From contig JAQUCU010000009.1 in NCBI GenBank assembly GCA_028686055.1, positions 1-32,264 of the forward strand: a stretch of DNA of 32,264 bases, read 5' to 3'. The position numbers and the translations under genes were made by a program. Numbering within the stretch: the stretch's first letter is position 1; every line of letters begins with the position of its first letter. This document shows positions 1-7,010 of this stretch, one piece after another. The notes under the pieces were generated by a model. That model saw nothing but the letters and a program-made list of their open reading frames with translations. It did no database searches and was not told the DNA's origin. This DNA comes from Desulfuromonadaceae bacterium (GTDB taxonomy: Bacteria; Desulfobacterota; Desulfuromonadia; Geobacterales; Pseudopelobacteraceae).

Positions 1-1
1 T

Positions 2-61
2 TTTCGTGGCGAGAATGTAGCACAGCAGATTGCCTTCGTCAAAGGAAAGACCAAACATTAA
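2..61 (+). CDS. Possible C-terminal end of a gene entering from the left
   Basis: Reading from base 2, the frame is open and gives a protein-like tail of 19 residues (ending ...VKGKTKH) before a TAA at 59-61. The composition (FRGENVAQQIAFVKG) looks like real coding sequence. A second frame, starting at base 1, also stays open to about 156 but reads as less protein-like. The family cannot be identified from so short a piece. Confidence 0.35.
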   Translation, partial: FRGENVAQQIAFVKGKTKH

Positions 62-452
62 AACTTGAGCGCTCCAGCCCTGCTGTTTTCATTGCATCTT
101 CAAAACCACATGCTAATGCCCGGATGCTGCAAACCCACCTCTTGAAGTCAAAATAAAAGTCGTTTGACCAATAGCTGGAAACATCTGCAAAAGGCGATAA
201 ACCTTCCGATTAACAATCCATGAAATCCCCCTTTATTCGGTGCCTGGCGCGGCAGAAAGCGAACAAACTGTGATTTTTAAAATACCGATCTGCCAGATAC
301 TTTTTTGTTTAGAAAAAAACTTGACTTTAATGTAATTGTTCGGTAGTACACATACAGCGTTACATTTTTTTCGTAATGGTGTTTTATTTTGCTGCCGTAA
401 TTAAAAATTAAACCGGTAACCTGCTTTAATTACAAACAAAGGAGAACATAAA
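62..452. other. 391-bp non-coding stretch upstream of a lipoprotein gene
   Basis: I see no convincing gene here. The right half is AT-rich and likely carries the promoter of the lipoprotein gene. A TTGACT at 321-326 lies 17 bp from TAGTAC at 344-349, a weak sigma-70-like pair, and would leave about 100 nt of leader before the ribosome binding site GGAGAA at 441-446. I looked for the conserved core of a GEMM (cyclic di-GMP) riboswitch, common in Geobacter leaders, and did not recognise one. Confidence 0.4.
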
Positions 453-1418
453 TTGCAAGTACACCCGTATTTAATCGTACCACTCATGTTTTCCCTGGCG
501 GCCTGTGCCGGAACCGGTGTGGTAAGTGATAAAAATTCATCGTCTGAATTCGTAGAGATAAGCAATCCTGCCGTTACCATGTCACGTGACGCCCCTGCCA
601 CAATCTGGGTTCCGAAGAGCTCTGTTGAAAGCGGCCCACCTCGCGGGGGCGAGGCCATTAAAATGGCCTATAACTCGGTAAAGGGGAACCCATCTGCACA
701 GGATTCTCCTTCCCCCACTACGGCAGCGCCTCCGGTTATTGTTGCGGCACCGTCATCATCCGCCGCTATGCGCAACCGTGTAGTGGTTCTTGGCACCGGG
801 CACGATCTGCTGGCCATCTCATTCAGTGACAAACTCCGTGTTCTGCCAGGTTCACCCGTACTTGCTATCGCCCCGGACGTTACAGCAAAGAATCTCCAGT
901 CACGCGACGAACGTGCTGCACTAGCGGCAAAAGCCTGGCAGGATTCAGGCACCGCCATATCGCTCTTTATCTCGGCTCAGGATGGACTCTCCGCGGGAAG
1001 CTACCTGTCGGCTGATATATATGACGGCATGGGAGCCGGATTATTAAGTAGAGTTGAAGCAATTATCCCCCCGTATGATGCAAAAGACCCCGCCGGCCAG
1101 AATGCTTCACTTGCTGCAGCAACCGCTCTTCTTGCCGAAAAAGCACGGGATGCGATAGCTCTGCTTCCCTGGTACGCCAAGATCGTGGCAGTTGAAGGTG
1201 ACAAAGTTTATATAAATGCCGGTCACGAAGCCGGTATTAACATCGGGCAGCAGTTGAAGGTTTACCGGGGAGGGAGAGTGATGCAGGGACTCGGTTTCGC
1301 TCCGGGGACTGTTGTCGGATCCGTAGAGGTAAACGGATTTGTTGGATCGAATGGAGCGACAGCTAACATCAGGGGGGGGGTACAGGTATACCTCACCGAC
1401 ATCATTGCAGTGCAGTGA
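453..1418 (+). CDS. Predicted outer-membrane/periplasmic lipoprotein with C-terminal beta-rich domain
   Basis: A 321-residue protein of unrecognised function. The start is TTG, chosen because GGAGAA sits 6 bp upstream and the N-terminus is a short lipoprotein signal ending in the lipobox LAAC (Cys18), so it should be lipid-anchored. Residues about 20-105 are Ser/Pro/Ala-rich and look like a flexible linker. The middle part is Ala-rich. The last 80 residues (from about 240) contain the pattern VYINAGHEAGINIGQ and a hydrophobic alternating stretch; such modules occur in FlgT-like and other envelope proteins with a small C-terminal beta-barrel. The neighbour downstream is a porin 133 bp away, so an envelope role is plausible. 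A run of nine Gs lies at 1372-1380 within the last 16 codons; slippage there would change the C-terminus. The call of lipoprotein is firm, the function is not. Confidence 0.8.
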   Translation: MQVHPYLIVPLMFSLAACAGTGVVSDKNSSSEFVEISNPAVTMSRDAPATIWVPKSSVESGPPRGGEAIKMAYNSVKGNPSAQDSPSPTTAAPPVIVAAPSSSAAMRNRVVVLGTGHDLLAISFSDKLRVLPGSPVLAIAPDVTAKNLQSRDERAALAAKAWQDSGTAISLFISAQDGLSAGSYLSADIYDGMGAGLLSRVEAIIPPYDAKDPAGQNASLAAATALLAEKARDAIALLPWYAKIVAVEGDKVYINAGHEAGINIGQQLKVYRGGRVMQGLGFAPGTVVGSVEVNGFVGSNGATANIRGGVQVYLTDIIAVQ

Positions 1419-1551
1419 TGTAATTCGTACGCTTCACCCAACTACCTGAATCTCACAAGAAAGGAGGAGATGATACCACCCGGATTTTGCACGAACGCTG
1501 TAAGAAAATGCAACAATTTTACTGCTATTAACTACATAAAGGAGACAGCCA

Positions 1552-2841
1552 ATGAAAAAAAGTCTATCCAGTTCCGTCATTGCAGCCTTGTTACTTTCTA
1601 CACCGCTCGTGGCTTTTGCAGAGCCGGTCACCAGCAAATTCAACCTCTCCGTCGGCGGTTTTGTAAAGCTTGACTATGCGTACAACTCGGAGAATTTTGG
1701 CAACAGCGGCGGTTTGACACCGGGAAATGGCGCAATTCCTCTGAATTCTTCCGTAGCAGGAAAACAGCAGCAATCCATTTTCACCGCCCGCCAGTCCCGC
1801 CTCTGGTTCAAGGCCTCCGGTCCGGATTTCATGGGTGCCAAGACCAGCTCCCTGATTGAAGCCGACTTCTACGGTGATCCTGCCGCTGCCGCCGAGAGTC
1901 CCCAGTTGCGCATGCGCCTTGCCTACGGTGTCTTGGACTGGAAAAACACCCAGGTGCTTTTCGGCCAAAACTGGGATATCTTTGGACCCATGGTCGCCTC
2001 CACGGTTGATTTTCGCTCCGGCGCCACCACTGGTGCCCCGAACAACCCGCGCGTCCCGCAGGTCCGTGTAACCCAGAAGATCGATCTAAGTTCCGACAAC
2101 TCCCTCTCTTTTGTGGCTGGCCTGCAGGACCCGAACCAGGATGGCAATAACAACAATGCTGCCAGCAACTACGGTGCAGCCGTCAATGCAGCCGGCCAGA
2201 TCATGTTCAGCAGCAAGGCGCTGGGCGCAGCCCCCGGTTACTTCGGTCTCCCGATGAAACCGTTGACCGTCGGTCTCTTCGGTCTGTATGGAAATTCAAA
2301 AGTTACCACTGCCACTACTAACGCAGCAGCAGCAAACCAGACCGTTGACTCATACGGTTACGGCCTCTACGCCTTTGTACCGGTATTGAGGTCATCGGAC
2401 GGCAAGAGCCGCGCCATGACCATGTCTTTTGAAGGGCAGGCTTATGAAGCGGCCAATATGGCCTTTAACACAGCAACGGCAGCTACGGTATATGATACTC
2501 ATGATACTACCCCCAACGCAGCTAAAGGGTACGGCCTGGCCGCTCAGTTAATCTTCTACCCGACGCAGGAACTGGGACTCACAGCCGGTTATGGCAGAAG
2601 GGGCGCTATCAACCAGTCTGAATACAGATCATATACTGCCGGAACTCCAGCAGTTGATCCTGGTTTCCAGAAATCAACAACACAATTTTATGCCAACGCT
2701 TCATATGACCTGAATGCAGCTGTCAGGGTGATGGCTGAGTATCAAAACATGAAAACAGACTACGCCTATACAGCCACAGCTACACCAGATGCAAAGGGCA
2801 TTGCCAACATTTTCCGTGTAGCCGCCTTCTATTTCTTCTAA
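1552..2841 (+). CDS. Outer-membrane porin-like beta-barrel protein
   Basis: A 429-residue secreted protein with a classic signal peptide (MKKSLSSSVIAALLL..., predicted cleavage after AFA at about residue 24). The mature part is rich in Gly, Asn, Ala and aromatics, has alternating hydrophobic strands, and ends in ...FRVAAFYFF, the terminal aromatic residue expected of barrel proteins recognised by the Bam complex. This fits the trimeric-porin or porin-like families seen in Geobacter; substrate unknown. The start has a good ribosome binding site (AAGGAGA, 7 bp before ATG). An in-frame alternative does not exist upstream. The gene ends in a strong terminator and faces a second porin gene on the opposite strand. 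It may share an envelope role with the upstream lipoprotein, but the 133-bp gap leaves co-transcription open. Confidence 0.85.
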   Translation: MKKSLSSSVIAALLLSTPLVAFAEPVTSKFNLSVGGFVKLDYAYNSENFGNSGGLTPGNGAIPLNSSVAGKQQQSIFTARQSRLWFKASGPDFMGAKTSSLIEADFYGDPAAAAESPQLRMRLAYGVLDWKNTQVLFGQNWDIFGPMVASTVDFRSGATTGAPNNPRVPQVRVTQKIDLSSDNSLSFVAGLQDPNQDGNNNNAASNYGAAVNAAGQIMFSSKALGAAPGYFGLPMKPLTVGLFGLYGNSKVTTATTNAAAANQTVDSYGYGLYAFVPVLRSSDGKSRAMTMSFEGQAYEAANMAFNTATAATVYDTHDTTPNAAKGYGLAAQLIFYPTQELGLTAGYGRRGAINQSEYRSYTAGTPAVDPGFQKSTTQFYANASYDLNAAVRVMAEYQNMKTDYAYTATATPDAKGIANIFRVAAFYFF

Positions 2842-2862
2842 AGCATAACGGCAGGTTTAAAC

Positions 2863-2882
2863 GGGAGGAGCAATAGCCTCCC
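2863..2882 (+). other. Small hairpin after the porin gene
   Basis: GGGAGG (2863-2868) pairs with CCTCCC (2877-2882) around an 8-nt loop, 21 bp after the porin stop codon. No T-run follows, so on its own it is not a terminator; it precedes the stronger hairpin at 2891-2918 and may protect the 3' end of the message. Confidence 0.5.
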
Positions 2883-2890
2883 AATCAAGC

Positions 2891-2920
2891 GGGCGGGGAG
2901 TTTACAAACTCCCCGCCCTT
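2891..2920 (+). terminator. Rho-independent terminator of the porin gene
   Basis: A GC-rich arm beginning GGGCGGGGAG (2891-2900) pairs perfectly with its complement ending CTCCCCGCCC (2909-2918), extended by AAA/TTT pairs, and is followed by TTCTTATT. The T-rich side is on the plus strand, so it terminates the porin transcript. On the minus strand no T-run follows. A second 7-bp hairpin (GCGAAAC 2928-2934 with GTTTCGC 2940-2946), nearer the convergent porin gene, could serve that strand, but it also lacks a T-run. Confidence 0.8.
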
Positions 2921-3023
2921 CTTATTGGCGAAACTGATTGTTTCGCATCTTGGTTAAAAGTGGATCATGCTCTCTTCAGTAGACTTCTGCGGCAGCACTG
3001 CAACCGACCGACGCTACACTGTA

Positions 3024-4349
3024 TCAGAAGAGCAGCTGTGCCTGGGTGCGGAAAATGGTGTCGTTAACGCTTCCACCCGGCACCCTGTTGTCAACCTTGT
3101 TCTGTGCGTAGGACTTGGTCACGTCGGCCTGGATCTTCAGGTTGTGTCCGGCTATGTACCAGCTCACTGCTCCCTGGACTTCGCTCTTCAGGGAACCAGT
3201 CATATCCTGATTGTAGTCCATCCAGCCGTAGCGTGCCGCAACTTCAACCGTCTTCGGGATCACGAAGTAACCCGCCTGGGTATAGAAGCCTTTGGAGATG
3301 ACGGTTGCGCTTTTACCGGCTGTTGCGGAATCACCCGTACCCTCGGCCCAGAAGTATTCACCTTGCAGCGAAAATCCGCTGTATTTGAATGCCATATCGC
3401 CTTCGAGCATATTGACATTCACGTTGGCCTTGGCACCGAATTGACCGGCGTTGGAACCGAGCCAGCCGGTTTTTCCGGCGAAATTGAGGTTATGGTTGTC
3501 GAAACCGGTGGGGGCCTTGGTGGTGTCCGTATTTCTTCTGATGGTGTCGTGGTAGTACGAAGCGCCCGCTGAGACCAGAGGTTTTGCCGAGTTGTCAACG
3601 TCTGACTCGGAGTACTTCATGTCACCGAGTGGGTTCAGTGCGATGCGGAAGTTGTAGGCGTTGTTGTTCGTTCCCTGGGCAACGTTCTGCCCCTTGCCTC
3701 CCATCAGTTGGGCCGCGTAGGTGAGGAGTCCATCGGCAACTCTGCCGTTAAGCGCGAGACCGGTGTCGTAGCCCGGCGCAAAGGCGGAGGTGACGAAGGA
3801 GCTGTCAACGAACTGGTTCTGTGAACTAGACGTGATGTACTGACGGCTGAACTGCACCTTGTCCTGGCCTAACCGTACCTGCAGGGGATCGCTGATCCGA
3901 TAGTTAAGGTAGGTTTCTTCCATTACCTGTGATGTGTTGGAATTGGTGTTGCCGGAGTTGAAGGTATTCAGCTGCGCCCAGTTCTGGTTGAACTTGAAGG
4001 TCAGGTCCTTGCTGAAGGCGTAGCCGCTGAAGAGGGTTTTGGCCCGGCGCAGCTTGAATTCGCTATTGTTGGTCTGACCGTCGCCACCCTTATCTTTATA
4101 GGTGTAGAGGCTCTGGAGCTGCCCGCCCAAGGTGAGCTGAAACTTTTCGTCAGGCGAGGTGAAGGTGAAACCGCTTCCAAGCTTGTAGTTCATCGGCTTC
4201 GACTTCGGTGTCGCGGCAATGATTTCCTTGTAATCCGCCTCGGTAATCACACCTTTTTCCTTGAGAACCTCCTCCAGGGTCTTGGCCGAAGCGGTGCCCG
4301 CCTGAGCCACCATCAGGGTCAATCCCAACAAAACTGCCACTCTTTTCAT
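3024..4349 (-). CDS. Phosphate-selective porin O/P family outer-membrane protein
   Basis: A 441-residue protein with a signal peptide (cleavage after ASA, about residue 22) followed by a short helical segment (TLEEVLKEKGVITEADYKEI) and the LGSGFTFTSPDEKFQLTLGG start of the barrel, the layout typical of OprO/OprP-type porins (Pfam Porin_O_P). The C-terminus ends in Phe (AQLLF), as expected for Bam-dependent barrels. The start has a near-ideal ribosome binding site (AGGAGG, 5 bp before ATG). Family members form anion-selective channels such as for phosphate or polyphosphate, but the family is broad, so substrate is inferred only. The gene is transcribed alone, converging on the porin at 1552-2841. 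Its promoter region holds GTGACAG-like direct repeats next to TATATA, described separately. Confidence 0.88.
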   Translation of the reverse strand: MKRVAVLLGLTLMVAQAGTASAKTLEEVLKEKGVITEADYKEIIAATPKSKPMNYKLGSGFTFTSPDEKFQLTLGGQLQSLYTYKDKGGDGQTNNSEFKLRRAKTLFSGYAFSKDLTFKFNQNWAQLNTFNSGNTNSNTSQVMEETYLNYRISDPLQVRLGQDKVQFSRQYITSSSQNQFVDSSFVTSAFAPGYDTGLALNGRVADGLLTYAAQLMGGKGQNVAQGTNNNAYNFRIALNPLGDMKYSESDVDNSAKPLVSAGASYYHDTIRRNTDTTKAPTGFDNHNLNFAGKTGWLGSNAGQFGAKANVNVNMLEGDMAFKYSGFSLQGEYFWAEGTGDSATAGKSATVISKGFYTQAGYFVIPKTVEVAARYGWMDYNQDMTGSLKSEVQGAVSWYIAGHNLKIQADVTKSYAQNKVDNRVPGGSVNDTIFRTQAQLLF

Positions 4350-4708
4350 ATTACCTCCTGTGTTTTGACGTGCGCTGAATTGCGCCGTTATGCTGGTACA
4401 ACATTCGTGTGTTATATAGTATCCCTGTCACATTCTGCCACGGATCACGGTCTGGCATGCGTTCTGAAAAGCACGCCCAATTTACAGCAAATCAAACATG
4501 AGTCAAGCTACGAGTAGGTAACGATTATGTTACACCCCGTAACAGCCGAAGCAGCATTAAGTCCAGGTGAAATGGCCTGACCGAGTGGTCGACACGCAGA
4601 AATACGCGCGCCGTATGGCTGAAGTGAATAAGATTCGAAGAAATTCGAGTGAGGGGAGATGCGGTTGTAAAAATGATTTAGAGGGTTACCGGGTGTTTAC
4701 GGGTGTAT
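4350..4708. other. 359-bp non-coding region between porin and epimerase genes
   Basis: Both flanking genes read leftward, so this holds the porin promoter (left part, about 4413-4441) and the 3' end of the propionate operon (right part). No clear terminator hairpin with a T-run is visible after the epimerase stop. A 66-codon open frame on the plus strand (4567-4767) runs antisense into the epimerase end, has no convincing ribosome binding site and looks spurious. Confidence 0.5.
4413..4441 (-). promoter_or_regulatory. Putative activator-dependent promoter of the O/P porin
   Basis: On the minus strand, two similar heptamers GTGGCAG (4435-4441) and GTGACAG (4425-4431), 10 bp apart, lie 6 bp before TATATA (4413-4418), a plausible -10 element. 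No TTGACA-like -35 box is present at the right distance, so an activator bound at the repeats is a reasonable guess. The repeats resemble a Pho box (CTGTCA repeats), but in the opposite orientation and with a 10- rather than 11-bp period. Confidence 0.35.
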
Positions 4709-5113
4709 TCAACGCCCGCACTGGCACAGCTCCGTCAGCACCCCGCCGCTGCTCTTCGGGTGAATAAAAGCTATGCGTGTCCCGTGCGCTCCGGCGCGCG
4801 GCTTTTCGTCGATCATGCGGGCGCCGGCGGCCAACAGCCTGGAAATGGCATCTTCAATATTGCCGACTTCGTAGGCGACATGATGGATACCGGCACCGTT
4901 TTTTTCGATGAATTTGGCAACCGGGCTGTCTGCGGAGGTCGGTTCCAAAAGTTCGATTTTCGATTCACCTACCTGCAGCATTGCGACCCGCACCTTCTGT
5001 TCGGCAACCTCTTCGACCCCGGTAAAAGCCATGCCGAGGTTATCGCGGTAGAATGGAACGGTATCCTCAAGTGATGTTACGGCAATGCCGATATGGTTGA
5101 TTTTTGTAAGCAT
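4709..5113 (-). CDS. mce: Methylmalonyl-CoA epimerase
   Basis: A 134-residue vicinal-oxygen-chelate (glyoxalase-fold) protein that interconverts (2S)- and (2R)-methylmalonyl-CoA, linking propionyl-CoA carboxylase to the mutase. Two repeated beta-alpha-beta-beta-beta modules are visible: INHIGIAVTSLEDTVPFY at the start and GIHHVAYEVGNIEDAI at residues 75-90. Probable metal ligands are His7, one of His77/His78 and Glu128 (LTEL). The length matches the family (about 135). The frame stays open upstream to 5281, but ATG at 5113 is chosen because it starts exactly at the conserved MLTKINHIGIAV and a GAAAGG motif lies upstream; a longer start would read through the 38-bp palindrome and the mutase stop. 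It is the last gene of the propionate cluster, 76 bp after the mutase. Confidence 0.95.
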   Translation of the reverse strand: MLTKINHIGIAVTSLEDTVPFYRDNLGMAFTGVEEVAEQKVRVAMLQVGESKIELLEPTSADSPVAKFIEKNGAGIHHVAYEVGNIEDAISRLLAAGARMIDEKPRAGAHGTRIAFIHPKSSGGVLTELCQCGR

Positions 5114-5142
5114 TTCGTCGAAACCTTTCCGGATTATTTTGT

Positions 5143-5180
5143 GATCAGTAGGGATGCTGCATGCAGCATCCCTACTGATC
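5143..5180. repeat. Perfect 38-bp palindrome between mutase and epimerase genes
   Basis: Each 19-nt half begins GATCAGTAGGGATGCTGC (5143-5160), and the second half (5162-5180) is its exact reverse complement, with no unpaired loop. Both ends are GATC. It lies 9 bp past the mutase stop and 29 bp before the epimerase start. In RNA it would form a very stable hairpin on either strand. No T-run follows on the minus strand, so it is not a standard terminator; mRNA stabilisation or partial attenuation within the operon is more likely. Confidence 0.9.
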
Positions 5181-5189
5181 TGTACATGC

Positions 5190-6842
5190 CTACAGCACGA
5201 CCGTCTCGGTATGCTTCCCGAATACCCCTCTGAACACATCGGCGATCTCACCCAGAGTCGCATAGGTTCTGACCGCAGCAAGGATGTGCGGCATGAGGTT
5301 GTCCGTCCCTTTGGCGGCTGTTTCCAACGCTGCCAGTGCCGCCGCTACCGCAGCATTATCGCGCCCACCCTTCATGGCTGCCAGCGATGCTTTCTGGGAG
5401 ATTTCCACCTCTTCCTTTACCCTCAGCAGGCCGGTCGGTGGCGGTTCCTGTACCGTAAATTTGTTGACCCCGACGATGATCAGCTGTTCCTTCTCGATCG
5501 CTTTCTGATATGCATAGGCAGAGTCCTGGATCTCCTTCTGCTGGAAGCCGCGCGAAATGGCCTCCACGGCTCCCCCCAGCTTGTCGATCTTGTCGATGTA
5601 ATCAAGCGCTGCCTGCTCGATCTGATCGGTCAGAGATTCGACCAGGAACGAGCCGGCCAGCGGGTCGATGGAGTCAGCTGCTCCTGATTCGTACGCGATA
5701 ACCTGCTGGGTGCGGAGAGCGATGCGGACCGAGTCTTCTGTCGGCAGGGCCAGTGCTTCGTCGCGGGAGTTTGTGTGCAGTGACTGGGTGCCACCCAGTA
5801 CCGCGGCAAGCGCCTGGATCGTGACGCGCATGATGTTGTTGTCAGGCTGCTGTGCGGTAAGAGTGCAGCCGGCGGTCTGGGTGTGGAAGCGAAGCATTTG
5901 TGATTTGGGGTCTTTGGCGCCGAAGCGCTCTACCATTATTTTTCCCCAGATACGGCGGGCGGCGCGGAATTTGGCGACTTCTTCGAAGAGGTTATTGTGC
6001 GCGTTGAAGAAGAAGGCGAGACGCGGGGCGAATTCGTCTACGGCCAGTCCGGCCTTGATGGCAGCTTCGACATAGGCGATGCCGTCGGCCAGGGTAAAGG
6101 CAACTTCCTGGACGGCGCTGGAGCCTGCTTCGCGGATATGGTAGCCGGAGATAGAGATAGTGTTCCATTTGGGGACGTTGTCTTTGCAGTAGGCGAAGAT
6201 GTCAGTGATGATCCTCATGGATTCCTTGGGGGGATAGATGTAGGTACCGCGGGCCATGTACTCCTTGAGGATATCGTTCTGGATAGTGCCGGAGATCTTG
6301 TCGGCCGAAACACCCTGTTTTTCGGCGACGGCGATGTACATGCAGAGCAGGATCGCGGCGGTTGAGTTGATCGTCATCGATGTGGAAACCTTGTCGAGCG
6401 GGATGCCGTCGAAGAGAATCTCCATATCGGCCAGCGAGTCTATCGCAACGCCGACTTTGCCGACTTCACCGAGGCTCATGCCGGCGTCGGAGTCGTACCC
6501 CATCTGGGTCGGCAGGTCAAAGGCGATGGAGAGCCCGGTCTGGCCGGCAGAGAGCAGGTATTTGTAGCGTTCGTTGGATTCTTTGGCGGTGCCGAATCCG
6601 GCGTACTGGCGCATGGTCCAGAGGCGGCCGCGATACATGGTAGGCTGTACACCGCGGGTGTAGGGGTAATCGCCGGGAAAGCCGAGCTGTTCTTCGTAGC
6701 CGGGGTAGTCGAATCCTGGGGTGAAGCAGCGCTCCATCTCGATGTTGGAGGTCGTCAGAAACTTTTCCATCCGCTCCGGCGACCTGGCAATCGCTTTGGC
6801 TGCTTTTTCATTCCACTTCTGCTTGCTGTCATTAATACTCAT
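5190..6842 (-). CDS. Methylmalonyl-CoA mutase, catalytic (large) subunit without B12 domain
   Basis: A 550-residue TIM-barrel domain that interconverts (R)-methylmalonyl-CoA and succinyl-CoA with adenosylcobalamin. Conserved blocks include [54 protein letters not shown] and [12 protein letters not shown]. Tyr80 (RQY) and Arg198 (MARGT) align with Tyr89/Arg207 of the Propionibacterium enzyme, the pair that favours methylmalonyl-CoA; isobutyryl-CoA mutases have Phe/Gln there. Tyr234-His235 matches the active-site Tyr/His. The protein stops at the end of the barrel and has no C-terminal DxHxxG cobalamin-binding domain, so it must pair with a separate small subunit, not encoded here. The start at 6842 (MSINDS) is preferred over an ATG five codons upstream because GGAGAA lies 8 bp before it. 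It follows the carboxylase genes in the same direction. Confidence 0.95.
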   Translation of the reverse strand: MSINDSKQKWNEKAAKAIARSPERMEKFLTTSNIEMERCFTPGFDYPGYEEQLGFPGDYPYTRGVQPTMYRGRLWTMRQYAGFGTAKESNERYKYLLSAGQTGLSIAFDLPTQMGYDSDAGMSLGEVGKVGVAIDSLADMEILFDGIPLDKVSTSMTINSTAAILLCMYIAVAEKQGVSADKISGTIQNDILKEYMARGTYIYPPKESMRIITDIFAYCKDNVPKWNTISISGYHIREAGSSAVQEVAFTLADGIAYVEAAIKAGLAVDEFAPRLAFFFNAHNNLFEEVAKFRAARRIWGKIMVERFGAKDPKSQMLRFHTQTAGCTLTAQQPDNNIMRVTIQALAAVLGGTQSLHTNSRDEALALPTEDSVRIALRTQQVIAYESGAADSIDPLAGSFLVESLTDQIEQAALDYIDKIDKLGGAVEAISRGFQQKEIQDSAYAYQKAIEKEQLIIVGVNKFTVQEPPPTGLLRVKEEVEISQKASLAAMKGGRDNAAVAAALAALETAAKGTDNLMPHILAAVRTYATLGEIADVFRGVFGKHTETVVL

Positions 6843-6881
6843 AGCTATTTTCTCCATTCATCTGAATTGAACACGGGGACA

Positions 6882-6995
6882 CGGAGACATCAAAAAAGCC
6901 GAAAAAACAGTTTTAGAAAAGCCAAAGGCAAGAAGTTCGGGAATTTTTTTTCCAACCTCTTGCCGTCAGCCTTTCTCAGCGTTTCTATGTCTCCG
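6882..6995. repeat. Imperfect inverted repeat in the carboxylase-mutase gap
   Basis: The 153-bp gap carries outer arms CGGAGACAT (6882-6890) and ATGTCTCCG (6987-6995), with an inner imperfect pair: AAAGCCAAAGGCAAGAAGTT near 6919-6938 against the complement of the segment AACCTCTTGCCGTCAGCCTTT near 6954-6974. About 16 of 21 inner positions match. Together they suggest a decayed mobile palindromic unit or long hairpin. The gap also has runs of A and T but no evident gene. Confidence 0.6.
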
Positions 6996-7010
6996 CGTTA
7001 TCGATAATTG

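Noticed and set aside
62..452. Cyclic di-GMP (GEMM) riboswitch in the lipoprotein leader
   Set aside because: I could not find the conserved core or helices, despite Geobacter being rich in them.
1470..1673. Small plus-strand frame beginning after AAAGGAGGAG
   Set aside because: The site is only 2 bp from the ATG, too close, and the frame overlaps the start of the porin gene in another frame.
2967..3572. A long plus-strand open frame opposite the O/P porin gene
   Set aside because: It is fully antisense to a gene with a clear signal peptide, strong ribosome binding site and barrel ending, and its translation has no recognisable domain.
4425..4441. True Pho box ahead of the porin
   Set aside because: CTGTCAC/CTGCCAC repeats are on the strand opposite to the gene and spaced 10 rather than 11 bp; kept only as a generic repeat.
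5114..5281. Longer epimerase start at 5281
   Set aside because: The extra 56 residues translate the palindrome and overlap the mutase end, and the family begins at MLTKINHIGIAV.
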